From Salinivirgaceae bacterium (GTDB lineage: Bacteria; Bacteroidota; Bacteroidia; Bacteroidales; SZUA-534): DNA of 46,263 nt. Under the pieces are notes generated by a model. That model was not told the origin of the DNA. It searched no databases and saw nothing but the letters and a program-made list of their open reading frames with translations. This document shows, piece by piece, positions 32,544 to 42,349 of this stretch. The stretch is taken from NCBI GenBank assembly GCA_017557605.1, contig JAFYYJ010000015.1, positions 1 through 46,263 on the forward strand, written 5' to 3'. A program made the translations under genes and the position numbers. Every line of letters starts with the position of its first letter. The stretch's first letter is position 1.

Positions 32544-33650
32544 ATGAAAAAACTACTTGTTTTGTTGGCGTTTTTTGGTCTTTTGGCGTCATGCCAAACA
32601 AATAATCAGGTAGAACCCACGTTGCGGCAGAAGGCGGCGCAGATGCTTATGGTTGGCTTCCGCGACACGGCCATAACTGCCGAGAGTGAGGTGGCGCAAT
32701 GGCTGCGCGACTATCAGATTGGCGGTGTCATTTTGTTTGAGTACGATTCGCCGTCGAAAAGCCGACCACGGAATATTACTTCAAAACAACAGCTTAAAAC
32801 GCTGATTGACAGTCTTCATGGGTTCTCTCCAACACCGCTGTTTGTTGCAGTTGACGAGGAGGGAGGTAATGTGTCGCGTCTGAAAACCCGCTATGGTTTT
32901 GAACCGACAGTAACACCGCAATATTTGGGAACGCTTGATAATGAGGATTCTACGCGCTTTTATGCTCACCGTATTGCGCAGACTTGCCGCAGTTTGGGCA
33001 TCAATGTCAATTTTGCACCGTCGGTTGATGTTAATGTGAATCCCGATTGTCCCATTATCGGCAAAATCGGACGCTCGTTTTCGGCTGATGCTGAGGTGGT
33101 TGCCCGCAATGCCCGTTGGTTTATCGAAGAACATAGCAAGGCTGGTGTTTTGTGCGCTATAAAACATTTCCCCGGTCACGGCAGTTCGGTGAGTGATACG
33201 CATCTTGGCCTTGCCGATGTAACACAAACATGGCAAGATGTTGAATTGCAGCCATATAAACTCTTGTTGGGTGACACACTTTCGACAGGCGTAATGACTT
33301 CGCATATTTTCAACCGCAACATCGACAGCGTTTACCCTGCAACCTTGTCGGCTGCAACGTTGTCAATTTTGCGTAATTCAATACAATTCAACGGCTTGCT
33401 CTTCTCCGACGATATGATGATGAACGCTATCAGCAAATTCTTCGGGTTAGAAGAGGCTATTTGTCTTGCAATAAACGCAGGAGTGGATGTGCTGATTTTT
33501 TCGAACAATATCGATAGCTACAATTCTGATATAGTGAAAGATGCAGTCGATATAATTGTCCGTCTTGTTGGAGAAGGAAAAATATCGGAGGAGCGCATTA
33601 GTGAAGCTTATGAGCGGATTGTAAGCGCAAAGCAATTACTGAATCGCTAA
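32544..33650 (+). CDS. GH3 beta-N-acetylhexosaminidase (NagZ-like) lipoprotein
   Basis: A 368-residue lipoprotein: MKKLLVLLAFFGLLASCQ, lipidated C17. The single GH3 barrel has LFVAVDEEGGNVSRLK (about 99-114), INVNFAPSVDVN, the NagZ signature K207-H-F-P-G-H-G with D218-T-H220 as the His/Asp acid-base pair, and the nucleophile D289 in LLFSDDMMM. The length fits single-domain NagZ enzymes, which remove N-acetylglucosamine from peptidoglycan fragments. NagZ of proteobacteria is cytoplasmic, whereas this one is lipidated and would act in the envelope, as in some Bacteroidota. It is 23 bases after the Omp85-like gene and ends six bases from the convergent sprF-like gene. Confidence 0.9.
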   Translation: MKKLLVLLAFFGLLASCQTNNQVEPTLRQKAAQMLMVGFRDTAITAESEVAQWLRDYQIGGVILFEYDSPSKSRPRNITSKQQLKTLIDSLHGFSPTPLFVAVDEEGGNVSRLKTRYGFEPTVTPQYLGTLDNEDSTRFYAHRIAQTCRSLGINVNFAPSVDVNVNPDCPIIGKIGRSFSADAEVVARNARWFIEEHSKAGVLCAIKHFPGHGSSVSDTHLGLADVTQTWQDVELQPYKLLLGDTLSTGVMTSHIFNRNIDSVYPATLSAATLSILRNSIQFNGLLFSDDMMMNAISKFFGLEEAICLAINAGVDVLIFSNNIDSYNSDIVKDAVDIIVRLVGEGKISEERISEAYERIVSAKQLLNR

Positions 33651-33656
33651 TTAGCG
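33645..33656. terminator. Perfect palindrome at convergent gene ends
   Basis: CGCTAATTAGCG spans the GH3 stop codon and the six-base gap before the stop codon of the sprF-like gene on the other strand. It may work as a minimal bidirectional stop, but no T tract follows. Confidence 0.3.
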
Positions 33657-34637
33657 TTAGAATTCCGGACACGGAATTGGTTTGAAGCGGTGCTTGCGTT
33701 CGATGTCGAATCGGTATTGCATCGAAATCTCGTGCGCACCGCCGGTTGATGTTACAAGCCGCGATATTGTGAAATCGTAGCTGTAGCCAATATTGATGTC
33801 TTTGTAGTTGTAGCCCAGCAGAATCGACAGCGCGTCGCGGCGAGAGTAGTCTTTGATGAGCGGCAGGTCGCGGTACCAGATGCCAAGCACTATCGGGGCA
33901 TAGCTCCAATAGAGACCGACATCCACTTGGTCGGTGGCTCCCTGGTGGCGGTAGCTGGCAGTGATTGTAACAGTCTGTCGTTTGATGCTGATAAGTCGCT
34001 CCAGTTTATAGAGGCGAGTTCCGCCAAATATCGTCAACTTGACAGGATATTTGTAGTCGTAGCTTGTGAGTGCCACGTTTGGCCGCAGAAGGTGGTCAGT
34101 GCAGACGCCAAACCAACTGTTGCGCAGGCTGAGCAGCATCGAGACGCTTCCGTCGAAATAATCGGTATTATGGAAATCTTCGGGCAGAACAGGTTGTACA
34201 TCCGAATCGGCATCTAGCTGGCTTGAGAAGATAAGTTTTGTGTAGTCGAGTGAGCGCTGGTTGTAGTAGACTCCCAGACCAGGGCGTAGATACACGCGGC
34301 GTGAGAAGCGAATATTGTAGGAGTAGAGTAGGCCAACGTAGGTGTTTGAGTAGTTGGCCGAGCCCGCAACGTCATTCAGTGCTATTATTCCCAAACCGCT
34401 GTTCAGTTTTTGAACGTTCATGTCGGCGGCAATGTTGACAGTACGCAGTTTGCCAGGCATTTTCGGCCACTGGTCGCGGTAGTTGATGCTGACGCGGTAG
34501 CCCGAGATACCTCCGGCAAACGACGGCGCTTGATACAGTGGGTTAGAGTAGAATTGTGTGAATTGCGGGTCTTGCGCAAAACCCTTCAATCCAGCAAAAA
34601 GTGTTATTATCAGTATTATATATAAGTGTCTTCTCAT
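33657..34637 (-). CDS. PorP/SprF-family type IX secretion membrane protein
   Basis: A 326-residue outer-membrane barrel protein started at MRRHLYIILIITLFAGLKGFAQ (34637); an ATG six codons upstream (34655) is also possible but extends the signal peptide awkwardly. The start of the mature protein, DPQFTQFYSNPLYQAPSFAGG, is the PorP/SprF signature, and alternating aromatic strands such as VYLRPGLGVYYNQRS and GYNYKDINIGYSYDFTIS run through the rest. In Flavobacterium johnsoniae SprF is needed for surface export of the adhesin SprB by T9SS, and pairs of this kind are common next to type B cargo proteins. Here the gene follows the giant PKD protein by 44 bases in the same direction, so it is probably the dedicated partner of that protein. 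Confidence 0.9.
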   Translation of the reverse strand: MRRHLYIILIITLFAGLKGFAQDPQFTQFYSNPLYQAPSFAGGISGYRVSINYRDQWPKMPGKLRTVNIAADMNVQKLNSGLGIIALNDVAGSANYSNTYVGLLYSYNIRFSRRVYLRPGLGVYYNQRSLDYTKLIFSSQLDADSDVQPVLPEDFHNTDYFDGSVSMLLSLRNSWFGVCTDHLLRPNVALTSYDYKYPVKLTIFGGTRLYKLERLISIKRQTVTITASYRHQGATDQVDVGLYWSYAPIVLGIWYRDLPLIKDYSRRDALSILLGYNYKDINIGYSYDFTISRLVTSTGGAHEISMQYRFDIERKHRFKPIPCPEF

Positions 34638-34681
34638 CTCTTTCTTTTCTATCATTCTTCTTTTCTAACGCTCTCCCTCAA

Positions 34682-37600
34682 TTATTTACGAATCAGTGTC
34701 ACATCTCCGGCAATCTTGAATGGTGTGCCGTTCTGGAACTTGCCTTTAGCTTTCCAGAAGTAAACGTCTTGTCCCAAATCTTTACCGTCGTTGTTGTATT
34801 TTCCGTTCCAGCCAACATTAACATCGGATGAATGGAACAATTGCTCGCCCCAACGGTTGAATATCCACAAGTCGTATTCTTTGACTCCGTGCCATTTCGG
34901 GTGGAACACGTTATTGACATCGTCAGGAACAGGATATGAGCCGTCGGCAGGGCTTTCGGCAGTGGCGATGAACGCGTTGGGGAATCGAATCTCGCCAGCG
35001 CCGCTCACCTCAATGGCTTGCATCTTAATTACCGAATCGACGCACATCTGCTGGCTGTAGGCAATCAGTTTCACGTCGTAGATGCCTTCTTGTGTGTAAT
35101 AATGCACGGGGTTCAGGTCTGTAGTGTAAGTGCCGTCGCCAAAGTCCCAGATGTAGGTGTTTCCGTTAAGTGATGAGTTGAAGAACTGAACCGCCTGATT
35201 GGGCAGCATCACAAATGTCGGAGTTGCAACAAAGTCGGGGGTCGGCAGTTCATATACGGTGATAATCTCGTAGTCATAGTGCGAACCACCATCGCCTTCG
35301 GCTGTCAGTTTCACATTGTAGATGCCAGGCTCGGTGAATGTGTGCGACGGTTCGGCCTCAGTCGATGTAGCGCCGTCTTCAAACTCCCATTGGTAAGTGT
35401 TGCAATACTCCTCTTTTATCCTGAAATCGACAGTCAGCGGAACGCAACCGGCCGGTTTCTGGTTCAAAATCTCGATTTTTGGATATGGCGGCAATATTGT
35501 AACATCGTGAGTCATAGTGTTTTCACAATGTTCAGTTTCAACGTGCAGCGTAACGTGGAAGATGTTGTTCTCGCTGTTTTTGCCCCATTGTCCGTATTTA
35601 TACATAAAGTATTTCTCATCGGTTTTCAGCTTGTTACCGTCGCCAAATTCCCAGTTGTACGACCACGGACCGTCTTGAGTGTAGTTCTCGAAGTAGACTG
35701 TGTCGTCGGGATAGCGCTGCGAAGGAGTGTGCGCCACAAAATCGACATTCGGGTTGATGTAAACCGTAACATTTTTGCTGATGGTATCGGAACACTGATA
35801 TTTCGATGTTCCTATATATGTGATTGTCAGCACTTGGTCGTTGTCGGTGGTGTTGAAGTAGGTGAATGTCGGTTCTGCTGCAACTGATGTGCTTCCCTCG
35901 CCAAAATTCCACAAGTGGTAGGCCGTTGTCTTTGTTGATTTGTTGTCAATCTCGATGGTGTGCGGGCTGCAGCCTGCTGTGTCGAAACTGAAATCAACAA
36001 CCACATTCGGGAAAGTAATCATCGGGTTCACCATTGTATCGCGGCATGCGTGGTCTGACTCGATAATCAGCTCAACGTTGCGGGTTATCGGCTCGTCGGT
36101 GTCATTGGAGTAGCTTACTTTCTGATTAGCAGTGCTTGTTGTCGGATATTTCACACCATTGTCGAAATCCCAGTAGTAGGTCAGTCCGGTGCCTTTTGAG
36201 TTGTTTACAAACTCGGCTTCAAATGGCGGGCAGGCACGGTCAATCAGCGGCAGGAAGTTTGCCAGCGGCTTCGGATATACGGTTATCTCCTTGGTAATCT
36301 CATCGGTACAGTTGTACGATGTAGTTGTCTTAAGGTTGGCCGTGAACTTCAGATTGTCGGTGTAGCTGTAGTTGTGGAACGTCTTGCTGAAAGGCGGCTC
36401 GCCAACCGATGTGGCGCCGTCGCTGAATGTCCAGTAATAGTGTGAGCCGGCATCGACAATCGAACTATCAACGAAGTTGACTGTAAGTGGCTCGCAGCCT
36501 TCAAAGTTTGCAGTGAAATTGGGCACCGACCGCGGATAAACGACTATCGTCTGTTGTGTCTTGTTCTCGCAACCATGCAAGTTGGTAACAGTTAATCCGA
36601 TAGTGTAGTTTTTGTTCTCAAGCGGAGCCGTGTTGCAGTCATTTGTGTAGGTGCGGCTGCTTGGCTGGCGGGTTGTCGATGTGTTGCCGTCGCCAAAATC
36701 CCAGCTCCACGAGCCGTTGCTTATGTTGCGCGACGAGTCGGTAAGCATAACCTCAAACGGCGTGCAGCCTCCAAGCACCGCGGCGGCTCCGCCATTGGCG
36801 TTCTCCGACACTTCGGTCAGGCCGAATTTGGCAAGCACATACGAGAATGCAGTAACCGTGGTGTCAACCGTCTTGACGCAGCCGGTGGCGGTCTGTGTTG
36901 TCCTCAGGCTGACGGTGTATGTCTGGTCGCTTGTTTCGTAGTGGTTGAACACATGAGCCGGATTGGTCTCATTGGCAAACTGGCTGTCACCGAAGTCCCA
37001 CAGATATTCGGCCAAGCCGGTTGTCTGGTTGCTGAAGTTGACGGTCAGCGGGTCGCAGCCGCTGGTGGTGTCGGGAGTGAATTTCGGACGCAGGCGCGGA
37101 TACACTTCAATATTCTGTTGAGTGTTGTCGGAGCAACCTGTTATGGTATCGGTCGATGTTAGCTTTATAGTGTAGTTGTTCACGGTGTTCAACTCGGTGT
37201 TGTCGAATGTGAAGTCGAAATTCTGCATGTTCGTCTTCACTGCTTTATTTCCACCAAATCCAAAATCCCATTCGAACTTGTTACCATTAATGGCCGCCGG
37301 ATAGCTGAATGTTACAGGGTAGGGGGTGCAGGCATCGTTTTTGACAAATGCGAAGTTTGCTGTAACGTGCGGGTGCGCTTTCACCGGCATTGTGGTTGTA
37401 CTAGTACAGTTGTTTATGTCGGTAGTTGTCAGCGTAATATTATAGGTGTGAGTCGACGCTTCAAGGTTATCGAAGGTATGTGTATGCGAACTGTTGGCAT
37501 CGGCCGATTGCGCATAGTCGTGGGCGTAGTCCCAGAGGTAAGTTAGCCCGTAGCCCTTCGAGTTGTTGGTGAATGTTGTTGTCAGCGGCGAGCAGCCCAC

Positions 37601-40600
37601 ATCGTTAGCGGTGCTGAACGCAGCAATCACCTGCGGATAGATGTCGATATTCTTAGTTATCGAGTCGCGGCAGGCAGGATGGTGGGCATCAATGGCCACC
37701 ATTTTTATCTGGTAGGTCGAAATGCTGTTGCCGTCGGCACTGCTGTTGGCGTAGCGGTGTGCAAAGGCCGCCTTGCTAGACATCGATTCGCTGCCGCCAT
37801 CACCGAATGTCCAGTTGAACTGCGTACCGTTGGTCGAGCTGTTCACCATGTTTACATCCATTGGCGAGCATTCGGTAGTTTTTTCATAAATAAACTCAGC
37901 TGTAATTTCTGGATAAACAGTAACATTTGTGCTTGCAGTTGCAGAACACCCCAAGTCGTTAGTAAACGTGGCTGTTATAGTATATGTTTTATCAACGCCT
38001 GTTACATCTGCTTTGTTCTCACCTCTAAAGGTGTGATTTATAGAATTGTGTCCTGTCTCATCGGATTCATTGTCGCCAAAGTTAAGTTTGTAAGTGTAGT
38101 GGACCGATGGCGATGTAACCGATTGTGTCACTGTCGTTTTTAATGGTCCGCAACCGCTTGCCGGCGATACAGCCACACTTGGTGTTATGGTCGGGTAGGC
38201 ATAGTACGATTTACTTAATCTTGCATTGCACGTTGCCTTTTGGCTGTTGTATGCCGTCAGTGTAACCAGTTTGGCTTGAACCTGGTCGCCAGTGTTGGTT
38301 ATGGCATATCCAATCGGATTTAAATTGCTGCTCGTTTTCTCAGCTGTTCCGTCACTGAAACTCCATGTGTAGCGGTCGGCGCCAGTCGAACTGTTGTTGA
38401 TTATCACAGTTGTTGGTGCGCACACTTTATAGTTGTCGGAACTGAACACCGCTTTAACTTTCGGGTAAACTGATATTTCTTTTGTGGCGGTGTAGGGGCA
38501 GCCATTGGCTGTTGCGGTCAGAGTAACTGTGTATTTTGCTGCTGTTGTGCCGCTTGTCTCGTTCAGATTTCTGAAAATATGCTCTATCTGTGTGTTGCTT
38601 GTTGTCGCCATTGTTCCGCCATCGCCAAAGCTCCATTGATAGTTTGAAGGTGTTGTCGATTGTCCTGTATATACGGTGCTGTTGGTGAATTTTACTGCAG
38701 TGCTGTCGCAAACAGCAGCGTCATCAGCGGTGAATGCTACTGATATTTCAGGATAAACCACAATGTCTTGGTAGTATTCTTTTGTGCATGTGCCTACATT
38801 GTCGGTCAGTGTTATCCTTATGGTTTGTGCAGCACCTGTTTGGTTTACAAATGTCAGGTCGGCTTGGTTGCTTACTTGGACGGCACCCTGTGTCGGGTTC
38901 TGACTGTATGTCCATGTGCCGTAAGCCTTGCTGGCATGTGCCGGAGTGTTGTTTACAACATGAATAGTCAGTGGCGAGCAGCCCGAAGTCTTATCTACGG
39001 TAAAGTTCGGGTTGATGTACGGCGCTACAGTTATCACAGGTCCAGCTACCGAGTCCTTACAGCCCCATTTGCTTTCGCCGGCAAGCGATGTCTGATAATA
39101 CTGATAGTCGGGCAGGAAGTGCTCATATGTATGTGTGAACGAGCCGTTTGAGTTTTGCATTGTGCTGCCATTGCCTGTGCCGTCGCCCAAATGCCACTTG
39201 AATTGTGTCCCGTCTGTTTTGTCGTTCGATGTGTTGGTAAACGTAACATCACCAGGGTTGCAAACTGCGTTTGGTGCTGCTGTATAGCTGACTTCAAAGT
39301 GAGGATTGATAGTCAGAACATCGTTATTGTCGCTATCATCGGTACAAGTTGAAGCGTCAGGATTGGTGCGGACGGCTGTCAATTTCAATCCGGAATATTG
39401 GATAGGTGCTGAACCGTTGTTTGTGTATGTCAGCGTGAAGTTGGCTTTTGACGAGTTGGCCGCCGGAATGGCGCTCGGATTGTCAGGCGAGCCAAGGCCG
39501 CTCCAAGTATATTTGGTGTATGTGTCGTCGCCTATACTGAAGTTTGTGAAGTTCACTTCCAATGGCGAGCAGCTTGTCGCTTTGTCGATAGAGTAAAGTG
39601 CTTTGACAATTCCCCACACTTGTATGTCAACAGTTTGTGAATCGCTGCAACCTCTGATTCCGTCACCCAAATCGCTGCCGTTTTCGTCCAAGTAGTAACC
39701 TGTAAGTGTGGCTGTGAAAGCAACGGGGTCGGTACTATTGTTTTTATAGACGTGTGTTTCCGGATTGCCTTGTGTCAGCCATTGCTGAACGTTGGCTCTG
39801 CCTTCAACAACAATTTTCTCGCTGCCGTCGCCAAAGTCGAGAATAGCCTTGTCGCACGATTCGCTGAACGTGCCGGTGAATTTGACTGTCAGCGGTTGGC
39901 AGCCTTTCACCACATCGGCGTTCAATGTCACAGCCACTGTCGGGCAGACAACAACATTTTTGCTCGACTTATCAGGACAGTTGTAGCCTCGCGATGTCTC
40001 AAGCGACAATGTATAAGTGGCTTTTGAGGCGGTAGAGTTTGTGTAGTATATGGTGTCTTTGCCATAATCCTCACTCATGCTGACAACAGTTGGTTCGGAG
40101 CCATCGTTTTTGTCTAATTTCCATGAGTACAGACTGCCACCAATGCTTTGGTTGTCCAGCACAACAGCCTTCGGGCTGCAGCTGTCAATCGGTGTTAGTT
40201 TGAATTTCGATTTAATCTCCGGATAGCCGTAAGCCCAAACGTTGATGGTTGTGTCAACTTTTGTTAAATAGCATGTGCGCCAAATAGTTACGCTGTAAAT
40301 ATTATCGCCTGTTGGCGGGTGAACCGATGCGGTGTCGTGAATTTTATCGCTTACAAATGTTGTGTCGTAGCCAAGTGCCGGACCCTGAGTGTATTCCCAC
40401 AGGTATTTGTATCCGCCGGCAGCCTTAAGCGTTATTGTTTCGCCATAGCAGAAAGGTGAGTAGTCCGACACAAAATCCTCGCTGTTTACAAACGCTCCAC
40501 TGGCGTCGCTCGCAAAGTTTGAGAAGTATCCATATTGGCAACTGCCTGAGTTATCTCCGTTGATTACAGCCAAGTGGAATAGGCCGGTCTCGTTCCATAC

Positions 40601-42157
40601 TCGTATGGTTTTTCCATTTCCTACAGCCGGACGAGTTCCGTCAGCACTTGAGAATTTCATGTGGTTTCTTTTCAAGTAGTACCAACCCGTTTCGCCTATA
40701 GGAGCAAAGTAATCTTCTGGAATAGTGTATATTGTATTACTGCCTTGAATTTTAAGCTTGAAATCACCAATGTGCGCTTTTTTGCACATAATGTTCAGCC
40801 AAAAGGCGAAACTGCTTGTATTTGAGCGGCAGACTGTTACGTCTCTTGAACCGGTACAACTGTTTATTCTGGGCAATATGGCGCCTCCAACTTCGGCTCC
40901 GCTACTGCCCGAAATGTGCCAAACAATTATAGGTTTGTTCGATTTTATATATACAGCATTATAGTTTTTCTGATTGCTGTATTTTGTCATATTGTAGGCG
41001 TTTAAAAGCAATTTGCTCCAACTGCCAATACCATTTAATGTCTGACTTGGAAGCACTTCTCCTTCATCCGTAATAAACTCAACCTTGGTGTTCCCTTTAT
41101 CTGTCGCCATAAAATAGACGTTTTCATACATTCTGTTTGCGGTGCCACTTGTTACGTAGTCATCACCTAACTGTCCGCGCATTACAATGTACTCTGTTCC
41201 GGCTAATTCAACAGGTATTATTTGGTCGCCTGCGGCATCCCAACTTGTTCCTTGGCCGCCTTCAGTAGTCTTTGTACCATCAGCATTTGTGAGTTTTTTT
41301 TCATTTACCCATTTGGCAAGCAGCGAGTCGTCTTTCCATTGAACTACAATTTTGCCTGTCGGACATTTAATTATCGTTCCCGCCAGATTTTTTGGCTTAT
41401 AACTTTTATACGGACTATTATTGTTGTTCACAATATCCACCTGTTGTGCAGCCTGCAGGTTTAATGTCTGACCACGCTCCAATGTAAATGTTGCGGTTTT
41501 TCCGCTATTAGGCCAATGGGTTACCAATCCTGCAGCTTGAAGTGTTACTGTAACTTTGCAATTTTCGACAGCCACAATGTCTATTGCGTTCCAAGCGCCA
41601 GGGCTCGTTTTGCTTTCGGCTTTCATGCGACTGCTATGAACTTCGTTGCAGTTGCCAATTTCTTCCGAAGGAACAATGAAGTATGTGCCAAATGCGTTCT
41701 TTCCCTTCAGCGCCCAAATATCGCAGTTGTTGGTATTGCCACGTTGCAGGTATGCTGTAATGTTATTATCTGATGTTATGTGGATACCTTTGTTAGTTGG
41801 GGTGCAACTTTCATAAGTAACTTTTCCGTTTTTTACGCCAGTAGCCAAACCGCTTTCAATTATGTTATCATCACCATGCCCATTATTCACGTACGATGTA
41901 AACTTGTACGATACTTGAGAATTGCCTGGTACAGTTATGTTTTGTGTTGTAAAACCTGGTTCTTTGGGCATTTCTATTTTTACGTGTGCATCCTCGTCTC
42001 CGGCATTAGTAAGGAATAATTCGGGGACATCTGTTTCGTGCTGCTCTGTAAGCTGTGGCACGCAAAACCAGAATTCCTTATCGGTTTGTGCAAAACTATT
42101 GAAATAGGATATGATGATTAAAATATTGATTAACAATATTTTTGTTGTACTTTTCAT
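34682..42157 (-). CDS. Giant multi-PKD surface protein with T9SS type B sorting domain
   Basis: A 2491-residue exported protein with signal peptide MKSTTKILLINILIIISYFNSFAQ. Residues about 27-560 resemble the IgGFc-binding-type N-terminal region of Bacteroidota adhesins (TDKEFWFCVPQLTEQH, GTYFIVPSEE). From about 566 to 2385 there are about 20 PKD-like modules of roughly 90 residues, each with a W-x-F-G-D-G-type strand; most have a GCxPL cysteine and a second C near the end, suggesting one disulfide per module. The C-terminus (about 2389-2491, FPNAFIATAE, YDLWIFNRWGEQLF and DVYFWKAKGKF) is a CHU_C gliding-type sorting domain, so export by T9SS is expected. It probably acts as an adhesin or motility filament. 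The repeats differ enough that DNA-level recombination is not evident. Confidence 0.92.
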   Translation of the reverse strand: MKSTTKILLINILIIISYFNSFAQTDKEFWFCVPQLTEQHETDVPELFLTNAGDEDAHVKIEMPKEPGFTTQNITVPGNSQVSYKFTSYVNNGHGDDNIIESGLATGVKNGKVTYESCTPTNKGIHITSDNNITAYLQRGNTNNCDIWALKGKNAFGTYFIVPSEEIGNCNEVHSSRMKAESKTSPGAWNAIDIVAVENCKVTVTLQAAGLVTHWPNSGKTATFTLERGQTLNLQAAQQVDIVNNNNSPYKSYKPKNLAGTIIKCPTGKIVVQWKDDSLLAKWVNEKKLTNADGTKTTEGGQGTSWDAAGDQIIPVELAGTEYIVMRGQLGDDYVTSGTANRMYENVYFMATDKGNTKVEFITDEGEVLPSQTLNGIGSWSKLLLNAYNMTKYSNQKNYNAVYIKSNKPIIVWHISGSSGAEVGGAILPRINSCTGSRDVTVCRSNTSSFAFWLNIMCKKAHIGDFKLKIQGSNTIYTIPEDYFAPIGETGWYYLKRNHMKFSSADGTRPAVGNGKTIRVWNETGLFHLAVINGDNSGSCQYGYFSNFASDASGAFVNSEDFVSDYSPFCYGETITLKAAGGYKYLWEYTQGPALGYDTTFVSDKIHDTASVHPPTGDNIYSVTIWRTCYLTKVDTTINVWAYGYPEIKSKFKLTPIDSCSPKAVVLDNQSIGGSLYSWKLDKNDGSEPTVVSMSEDYGKDTIYYTNSTASKATYTLSLETSRGYNCPDKSSKNVVVCPTVAVTLNADVVKGCQPLTVKFTGTFSESCDKAILDFGDGSEKIVVEGRANVQQWLTQGNPETHVYKNNSTDPVAFTATLTGYYLDENGSDLGDGIRGCSDSQTVDIQVWGIVKALYSIDKATSCSPLEVNFTNFSIGDDTYTKYTWSGLGSPDNPSAIPAANSSKANFTLTYTNNGSAPIQYSGLKLTAVRTNPDASTCTDDSDNNDVLTINPHFEVSYTAAPNAVCNPGDVTFTNTSNDKTDGTQFKWHLGDGTGNGSTMQNSNGSFTHTYEHFLPDYQYYQTSLAGESKWGCKDSVAGPVITVAPYINPNFTVDKTSGCSPLTIHVVNNTPAHASKAYGTWTYSQNPTQGAVQVSNQADLTFVNQTGAAQTIRITLTDNVGTCTKEYYQDIVVYPEISVAFTADDAAVCDSTAVKFTNSTVYTGQSTTPSNYQWSFGDGGTMATTSNTQIEHIFRNLNETSGTTAAKYTVTLTATANGCPYTATKEISVYPKVKAVFSSDNYKVCAPTTVIINNSSTGADRYTWSFSDGTAEKTSSNLNPIGYAITNTGDQVQAKLVTLTAYNSQKATCNARLSKSYYAYPTITPSVAVSPASGCGPLKTTVTQSVTSPSVHYTYKLNFGDNESDETGHNSINHTFRGENKADVTGVDKTYTITATFTNDLGCSATASTNVTVYPEITAEFIYEKTTECSPMDVNMVNSSTNGTQFNWTFGDGGSESMSSKAAFAHRYANSSADGNSISTYQIKMVAIDAHHPACRDSITKNIDIYPQVIAAFSTANDVGCSPLTTTFTNNSKGYGLTYLWDYAHDYAQSADANSSHTHTFDNLEASTHTYNITLTTTDINNCTSTTTMPVKAHPHVTANFAFVKNDACTPYPVTFSYPAAINGNKFEWDFGFGGNKAVKTNMQNFDFTFDNTELNTVNNYTIKLTSTDTITGCSDNTQQNIEVYPRLRPKFTPDTTSGCDPLTVNFSNQTTGLAEYLWDFGDSQFANETNPAHVFNHYETSDQTYTVSLRTTQTATGCVKTVDTTVTAFSYVLAKFGLTEVSENANGGAAAVLGGCTPFEVMLTDSSRNISNGSWSWDFGDGNTSTTRQPSSRTYTNDCNTAPLENKNYTIGLTVTNLHGCENKTQQTIVVYPRSVPNFTANFEGCEPLTVNFVDSSIVDAGSHYYWTFSDGATSVGEPPFSKTFHNYSYTDNLKFTANLKTTTSYNCTDEITKEITVYPKPLANFLPLIDRACPPFEAEFVNNSKGTGLTYYWDFDNGVKYPTTSTANQKVSYSNDTDEPITRNVELIIESDHACRDTMVNPMITFPNVVVDFSFDTAGCSPHTIEIDNKSTKTTAYHLWNFGEGSTSVAAEPTFTYFNTTDNDQVLTITYIGTSKYQCSDTISKNVTVYINPNVDFVAHTPSQRYPDDTVYFENYTQDGPWSYNWEFGDGNKLKTDEKYFMYKYGQWGKNSENNIFHVTLHVETEHCENTMTHDVTILPPYPKIEILNQKPAGCVPLTVDFRIKEEYCNTYQWEFEDGATSTEAEPSHTFTEPGIYNVKLTAEGDGGSHYDYEIITVYELPTPDFVATPTFVMLPNQAVQFFNSSLNGNTYIWDFGDGTYTTDLNPVHYYTQEGIYDVKLIAYSQQMCVDSVIKMQAIEVSGAGEIRFPNAFIATAESPADGSYPVPDDVNNVFHPKWHGVKEYDLWIFNRWGEQLFHSSDVNVGWNGKYNNDGKDLGQDVYFWKAKGKFQNGTPFKIAGDVTLIRK

Positions 42158-42199
42158 ATTGGTTTACAATAAAACGTTCATTGTATGCAAAATCAGCCG

Positions 42200-42230
42200 T
42201 AAAAGTAGTCTATTTCGAGGATAAAATCAA
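42200..42230 (-). promoter_or_regulatory. Candidate promoter of the giant PKD protein
   Basis: Minus-strand TTG (42228-42230), 20 bases, TACTTTTA (42200-42207; seven of eight consensus bases). The start of transcription would be near 42193, about 36 bases before the start codon. Confidence 0.45.
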
Positions 42231-42288
42231 CTTGCAGAGGATAAAAATGAAGCGTTTTACCATAATTTAATGGCAAAGAAACGGCCAG

Positions 42289-42304
42289 TTGTCAAAAATG
42301 ACAA
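42289..42304. promoter_or_regulatory. Inverted repeat upstream of the PKD-protein promoter
   Basis: TTGTCA - AAAA - TGACAA, about 60 bases upstream of the -33 element at 42228-42230. A possible regulator-binding site; the sequence gives no direct hint of the protein. Confidence 0.3.
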
Positions 42305-42349
42305 ATCACATGTTTGTGTCTATTGCTTTTTGTTGTTGAGGGAAGGGCA

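Noticed and set aside
34682..42157. Possible recent tandem duplication of PKD modules
   Set aside because: The modules share motif positions but differ throughout in sequence and length, so no near-identical DNA repeat is visible.
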